From contig NZ_KI632509.1 of NCBI RefSeq assembly GCF_000504245.1, positions 4,987,502-5,051,501 of the forward strand: a stretch of 64,000 nucleotides of DNA. The letters are read 5' to 3'. Source of the stretch: Haloechinothrix halophila YIM 93223 (GTDB taxonomy: Bacteria; Actinomycetota; Actinomycetes; Mycobacteriales; Pseudonocardiaceae). Shown here in pieces: positions 60,040 through 64,000 of the stretch. Under the pieces are notes generated by a model that worked only from the letters and a program-made list of their open reading frames with translations, ran no database searches and was not told the origin of the DNA. Both the position numbers and the translations under genes were made by a program. The first letter of the stretch is position 1. The number at the start of each line of letters is the position of its first letter.

Positions 60040-60945
60040 TCACACCGCCTCGGCCTGCTCGGCGGTCGCGACCTTGGCTTGGGCAGTGAATCCGAGCGTT
60101 CCCAGGCCAGCCGCCTTGGCTGTCGCCAGGTTCTCGACGGCAGCTCCCAGGAGCCGGGCCCGCTGGCCCGATCGCCGCATGACGGCCAGGGCGGCCCCTG
60201 CCGCTTCGGCATACGTGTCGATAGTCGCCTGGTCTGTCGCGTGCCCGTCGCTCACGATCGCCGCGGCCGCGTCCACATTGCCCTTCCGAAGGCCGTCGAT
60301 CGTTACCTGGGTGATCGCGTCCAGCACCTCGGTGGCGACACCGTGGCTGAGCACATACGTCGCTGCCTCGACGTAGGCGCTGAGCGCCGAAACGTAAAAC
60401 CCCCCAACGACCCCGACGTTCAACGCGCTCGCGTCCGTCACCTGCTCGGACACGTACGCCGATGATCCAGCGAGACTCCTGAGCGTCTTCTCGTGCTCGG
60501 CCCACGCGGCCGACGACCCCGAGTAGAGAATCGCGCCCCCGGGGGTGCCGATGTCCTGGGGATAGCAGACGATGGACCCGTCGAGGTACTCGGCCCCTCG
60601 CTTCGCGGCCCAACTCTCCATCACGGTGGCCTCGTACGGCGCGCCGGTCGCGAGGTTGATCAGCGTGGTTCCGTGCCAGTCCGCGATCGGATCGAGCGCG
60701 GACAGCGTCGCTTCGTACGTCGTCAAGCAGGCGACGATCAACGGCGCCGATGCCACGGCGTCATCGACCGCCCCAACGGGCCTGATCCCGTCATCGGCGA
60801 GCGCTTCGGCCCGCTCGGGAGTCCGGTTCCACGCCGCGACCGAGTACCCGCTCCTCGCGAACGCCCGCGCGAGCGCCGCACCCATCGGTCCACAGCCGAG
60901 GACCGCGACGTCGTGATCCGATGAGCCGCCGTTGGGGTCAGTCAT
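60040..60945 (-). CDS. Imine-reductase-like NADP-dependent oxidoreductase
   Basis: 301 aa. The N-terminal cofactor motif VAVLGCGPMGAALARAFARS and the NLATGAPYEA segment belong to the 6-phosphogluconate dehydrogenase/beta-hydroxyacid dehydrogenase superfamily, in the imine-reductase group. The helical second half (GVVGGFYVSALSAYVEAATY) is the dimer domain. It would reduce a cyclic imine or a keto-acid. Its neighbours, the amine oxidase and oxidase fragments, fit amine/imine chemistry. Confidence 0.8.
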   Translation of the reverse strand: MTDPNGGSSDHDVAVLGCGPMGAALARAFARSGYSVAAWNRTPERAEALADDGIRPVGAVDDAVASAPLIVACLTTYEATLSALDPIADWHGTTLINLATGAPYEATVMESWAAKRGAEYLDGSIVCYPQDIGTPGGAILYSGSSAAWAEHEKTLRSLAGSSAYVSEQVTDASALNVGVVGGFYVSALSAYVEAATYVLSHGVATEVLDAITQVTIDGLRKGNVDAAAAIVSDGHATDQATIDTYAEAAGAALAVMRRSGQRARLLGAAVENLATAKAAGLGTLGFTAQAKVATAEQAEAV

Positions 60946-60969
60946 GTCGACCTCCGTTGTCTCGTCATG

Positions 60970-61173
60970 TCACCCGCCGACTTCCGGCAGTGCGCGGTCT
61001 CGACCACCGGCCGTGCCCTTCTCGCGTGTGTCATCCGGCGGCGACCTGCGCACGTGTCGCTGGCCCACAATCACGTCCTTGAGCGTTCCCGCCAGCCAAC
61101 CGACGAGCGGCATCAGCACCGGTGACAGCAGCAGCGCTACCAGCGGCAGGAAAAATCTGAGGAATTCGGCCAT
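60970..61173 (-). CDS. Small membrane protein
   Basis: 67 aa from ATG 61173. One long hydrophobic stretch (FFLPLVALLLSPVLMPLVGWL) and a basic, charged tail. It lies between the CoA ligase and imine-reductase genes with short gaps (10 and 24 bases), so it is in the same operon. Function unknown; the placement suggests a role in transport or anchoring. Confidence 0.55.
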   Translation of the reverse strand: MAEFLRFFLPLVALLLSPVLMPLVGWLAGTLKDVIVGQRHVRRSPPDDTREKGTAGGRDRALPEVGG

Positions 61174-61183
61174 TGGCCTGCTC

Positions 61184-62719
61184 CTAGCGCAGTGGCGCGC
61201 CCCACCGCACGTGGTGGCGCAACTGGTTTTTGAGGAGTTTGCCGCCGGGGTTGCGCGGCAATGCTTCGGTGACGACCGTCGCGTACTGCGGGACCTTGAA
61301 GTCGGCGAGATGGTCTCGGCAGTGGACGATCACCGCATCGACGTCGAGCTCTGTCTGGTCGGGCACGAGGACGGCGCCGACCTTCTCCCCCATCACGTCG
61401 TCGGGCACGGCGAGGACCGCGGCATCAGCGACCCCGGGAGCGGACAGCAACACCGCCTCGACCTCGACGCTCGAGATGTTCTCGCCACCACGATTGATGA
61501 TGTCCTTGGCTCGGTCGATGATGTGGACGCGTCCGGCGTCGTCGACCCGGACGATGTCGCCGGTATGCAGCCAGCCATCCACAATGGATTCCGACGTGGC
61601 GTCCGGCCGGTGCCAGTACCCGGTGGTCACGTTGGCACCACGGACGAGCAACTCGCCGACGTTCGGGTCATCCCCGATCGGAGCGAGGGCGAGGTCGACC
61701 GAGAGCACCGCGTATCCAACGGAATCCGCGTGCTCGACCGCGTCCTGGTCCGGAAGCACGGTGATCAACGACGCCGTCTCGGTCATGCCGTAACCGTTCA
61801 GCACCGTCGCCTTCGGGAACGCCTCCTGCAACGACCGCACGAGCGACGGCGCGATCGGGGCACCGCCGTATGCCACCGTGCGCACTCCGGACACGTCTGC
61901 CTCGGCGAAACCCGGGTGCCGAAGCAGCAAGGAATACACCGCGGGCACGGTCACCAGGAAGGAAATCCGTTCCGCTGGCAGCGTTTCGATCAGCGTCGGC
62001 AGGTCGAGCTCCGGCATGATCACCGATGTCCCACCGACGTACGCGGCGACCAACAGTTGCGAGTTGCAGGCCGTGACATGGAACAGCGGCACCGAGATCA
62101 ACGTGCGCAAGTCCTGCCCGGCATCGCGCGGAATTCCAGAGCAGCGAACCATGTTCTCGGCGTTGGTGACAAACGCTTGGTTCGTTGTGGGCACGCCCTT
62201 GGGGCGTCCGGTCGTGCCCGACGTGTAGAACAACGCGGCCACGTCGGTGGCGTCGAGGCCTTCCGCCACGTATGGGTCGCCGTCTGGCAGCGGAGTGTCC
62301 GCCGCCAGATCGACCGTCACACCGGCATCGCTGAGCACGAACTCCACTTCCGGTTGCGCGGACCGCGTATTGACCGCCACCGCGATGCCCCCGGCCATGA
62401 TCGTGCCCCAGAAGGCGAGCACCCAGTTCGTGCCCGCCGGGTAGCGCACGGCAACCCGGTCCCCACGCTCGACACCGCTGGTGCGTAACCCGCCTGCCAC
62501 GCGCGATGCTCGCTCCCACAGTTGCGCATAGGTGAGCCGATACCCGCCGAGCTCGACAATCGCCTCCGCGTCAGGCCGCGTATCGACCTGGGCGCGCAGC
62601 ATGTCGAGCAGCGTCGCGGGCAGATTGGTGTAGCGCCGGATGCCGGTGGCGTCGCTCGTCACGCCGGAATCCGGGAAAGGGTTGTGTGAGCGGGCGATGG
62701 TGACGTCGTCAGTAGTCAT
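61184..62719 (-). CDS. Acyl-CoA ligase (AMP-binding)
   Basis: 511 aa, complete. Motifs: YTSGTTGRPKGVP, GYGMTETASL, TGDIVRVD and NPGGKLLKN at the end. It activates a carboxylic acid to its CoA ester. The first gene of the minus-strand operon to the imine reductase. The 15-bp operator at 62857 is about 140 bases upstream. Confidence 0.92.
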   Translation of the reverse strand: MTTDDVTIARSHNPFPDSGVTSDATGIRRYTNLPATLLDMLRAQVDTRPDAEAIVELGGYRLTYAQLWERASRVAGGLRTSGVERGDRVAVRYPAGTNWVLAFWGTIMAGGIAVAVNTRSAQPEVEFVLSDAGVTVDLAADTPLPDGDPYVAEGLDATDVAALFYTSGTTGRPKGVPTTNQAFVTNAENMVRCSGIPRDAGQDLRTLISVPLFHVTACNSQLLVAAYVGGTSVIMPELDLPTLIETLPAERISFLVTVPAVYSLLLRHPGFAEADVSGVRTVAYGGAPIAPSLVRSLQEAFPKATVLNGYGMTETASLITVLPDQDAVEHADSVGYAVLSVDLALAPIGDDPNVGELLVRGANVTTGYWHRPDATSESIVDGWLHTGDIVRVDDAGRVHIIDRAKDIINRGGENISSVEVEAVLLSAPGVADAAVLAVPDDVMGEKVGAVLVPDQTELDVDAVIVHCRDHLADFKVPQYATVVTEALPRNPGGKLLKNQLRHHVRWGAPLR

Positions 62720-62856
62720 GCGACACCTCCCTCGGGTCCATCGCTGACCGCTGCAACGTCACAACCGCTGGTCATGGACCTACTCCGTTCACTTGGCGAC
62801 GACGTACGTATGCGGTGCGATCGATATCGCGGCCGATCATCTGGCAATACTCGAAG

Positions 62857-62871
62857 TCGAATCGAGTTTGA
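62857..62871. promoter_or_regulatory. TetR-type operator before the acyl-CoA ligase
   Basis: TCGAATCGAGTTTGA, identical to the 15-mer at 55875-55889. It is upstream of the ligase start (62719) and probably brings this operon under the TetR regulator. Confidence 0.65.
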
Positions 62872-63112
62872 GATTAAGACCACAGCGAGGCGCTGTCAAC
62901 TGCTGGCTCGTGCCCACCTCGCGCGACAGCCGGGACGGCGGTCGCCCTGGAGGTCGCCCACCGTCGATCCGGCTCCGCACGCCTCCGAAGCCTCTAGACC
63001 GTCAACGACATTCCCGCTGACGTACCTGTCGACGAGATAGCCGACTACGAGCACACCCTGGCCGAACTGGCGAGGGACGCCGAGCCGCGGCACGTGCGCA
63101 AGGACGGCGAGC

Positions 63113-63190
63113 GCGATAGTGGCGCCGTACGGAATGGACACCAGCGCGGTCGGCACGATGGTCACCGGGATGACGAACCAAGCCTGGGTC
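63113..63190 (-). pseudogene. yrbEA fragment (duplicate of part of the 48743-48820 region)
   Basis: This 78-base piece is nearly identical to bases 48743-48820 of yrbEA (about three differences). It encodes ATQAWFVIPVTIVPTALVSI and the GATIAL end on the minus strand. No start or rest of the gene follows. The preceding stretch 62872-63112 shows no gene; a plus-strand open frame at 62998-63118 (TVNDIPADVPVDEIADYEHT) is an unassigned scrap. Confidence 0.75.
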
Positions 63191-63291
63191 GCTCGGAGCA
63201 CTGCACGATGTCGGTGCCGTTCACTACGCACTTTCCCGAGTGCGGACGCAGCAAGCCGATCATCGACTTTAGAAGGACCGACTTCCCCGTA
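63191..63291 (-). pseudogene. Mce ATPase fragment joined to the yrbEA fragment
   Basis: The plus-strand words CTCGGAGCACTGCACGATG, GTGCCGTT, CGATCATCGACTT and GACCGACTTCCCCGTAC parallel 49766-49865, inside the ATPase gene (the region after Walker A). It is about 80 percent alike, less than the yrbEA piece. The two pieces are in the normal order, but about 1 kb is missing between them. Confidence 0.7.
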
Positions 63292-64000
63292 CTATGCGGT
63301 CGTCGATTGCGTGGCCTTCGACGCGCCTCGTCGGGCGTTGCGCCGGCTTCCGTTGACCAGATCGTTGAAACGGTCGACGGCCCAGATGGTTCGAAGCCCC
63401 AACCGGCCCATCATCATCGGACGAGGAAACGTGGGCTTGTCCATCCACAAGGTCTCCAGGTCCTCGTGGCGCTCACCATCGACGATCAGGTCGGCGATGA
63501 GGGTTCCGACGTACGGCGCCTGCGCGAGACCGTGACCGTTGCACGCGATCGAGTAGAAAATGTTGGCGTCGATCTGCCCGGCGAGCGGAAGCCATGACGA
63601 CGTGATCGCGATCCACCCTCCCCAGGCACGCTCCACAGCGACATCCGCCAGCGCTGGGAATCGCGTCGCGAAGGCCTCCGCGAGTTCTTCGACGAGCGCG
63701 GGGTCGGGTGTCTTCTGGGGAAGTGGATAGCTCATGCCGCGCTCGAGCCGCCGGACGCCGAACACGATGGTGTTGCGCGACGTCAGGCGGTAGTTCTCCA
63801 TGATGGCGTGCTGGGTAACGAGTCCCATGCGACTGGTCCACCCCAGCGCCGCCAGACGGTCAGGGTCGATCGGCTCGGTCTCCACCTCGATGATCCAGAT
63901 GGGCACGGAGAGGTGCTTCGGAGTGATGTCCCACTCGCCGGCGAAGGCGTTCGTCGCCAGCACCACCTTGTTGGCCCGCACCCGACCCTGCGGAGTGGCC
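63292..64000 (-). CDS. FAD-dependent amine/amino-acid oxidase, cut by the right edge
   Basis: About 236 residues are visible; the FAD-binding N-terminus lies beyond base 64000 and the frame stays open to the edge. It contains RANKVVLATNAFAGEWD, an FAD-domain strand, then the C-terminal half with AWGGWIAITSSWLPLAGQ and NGHGLAQAPYVGTLIADL. DAO-type enzymes oxidise amines or D-amino acids. It matches the truncated copy at 59598-60038. Confidence 0.8.
   Translation of the reverse strand, partial: ATPQGRVRANKVVLATNAFAGEWDITPKHLSVPIWIIEVETEPIDPDRLAALGWTSRMGLVTQHAIMENYRLTSRNTIVFGVRRLERGMSYPLPQKTPDPALVEELAEAFATRFPALADVAVERAWGGWIAITSSWLPLAGQIDANIFYSIACNGHGLAQAPYVGTLIADLIVDGERHEDLETLWMDKPTFPRPMMMGRLGLRTIWAVDRFNDLVNGSRRNARRGASKATQSTTA

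Noticed and set aside
62998-63597. Plus-strand open frame across the mce fragments and the edge oxidase
   Set aside because: It reads through antisense of recognisable mce and oxidase pieces, so it is a chance frame.
1-64000. CRISPR array
   Set aside because: No set of regularly spaced identical repeats was seen anywhere in the window.

Overview
The window looks like chromosomal DNA of a high-GC Gram-positive actinomycete, probably Pseudonocardiales or Mycobacteriales. The reasons are the strong G/C third-position bias, many GTG starts, tight 1-4 bp gene overlaps (ATGA/GTGA), a full Mce lipid-uptake operon, PucR and DUF6994-type genes and Tat signal peptides. No species can be named from sequence alone.

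Layout. (1) 1-9,871: a DNA phosphorothioation (Dnd) locus. dndB-dndC-dndD-dndE and a Dnd-linked methyltransferase form one tightly overlapping minus-strand operon, dndA is divergent, and a convergent pair (an SMC/DndD-like ATPase cut by the left edge plus a Dnd-associated protein 4-like gene) enters from the left. The pair is a candidate effector module. (2) 9,872-20,815: a decayed accessory zone. It has an IS5-like transposase tail, a broken DMT transporter, a frameshifted antitoxin-like gene, a frameshifted DUF6994 gene, an integrase tail, a HEPN-like gene, several uncharacterised intact genes, a frame-scrambled SDR gene and the 3' part of a tRNA-Ala(GGC) that marks an old attachment site. 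(3) 20,815-35,410: a secreted-hydrolase and polyhydroxyalkanoate (PHA) block, bracketed by two related hairpin-plus-tail modules. It holds an SBF transporter, two PucR regulators, an M28-like secreted peptidase, an FG-GAP protein, a PHB-type esterase, a PHA depolymerase, an acyl-CoA ligase and PhaC. Four hydrolase genes here are missing large pieces. (4) 35,500-39,500: an XRE/DUF2975 pair and an acyl-CoA dehydrogenase/SDR pair beside a MarR regulator with which it shares an operator-like site.

(5) 39,513-55,768: about 16 kb of minus-strand genes with almost no gaps. In transcription order they are a Baeyer-Villiger-type monooxygenase, a hydrolase fused in frame to a GMC oxidoreductase, an aldehyde dehydrogenase, the Mce ATPase, two YrbE permeases, MceA-F and two Mce-associated proteins. 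This reads as an import-and-oxidise operon for a hydrophobic substrate. (6) 55,957-64,000: a TetR regulator, a saccharopine-dehydrogenase-like reductase, a flavin amine oxidase, an imine-reductase-like enzyme, an acyl-CoA ligase, one complete-to-edge and one truncated FAD amine/amino-acid oxidase, and a small mosaic of mce gene fragments. A 15-bp operator-like word (TCGAATCGAGTTTGA) occurs before the monooxygenase operon and before the CoA ligase, and a split version lies before the amine oxidase, so regions 5 and 6 probably form one TetR regulon.

Most functional names come from motif recognition without database searches. Substrates are inferred.
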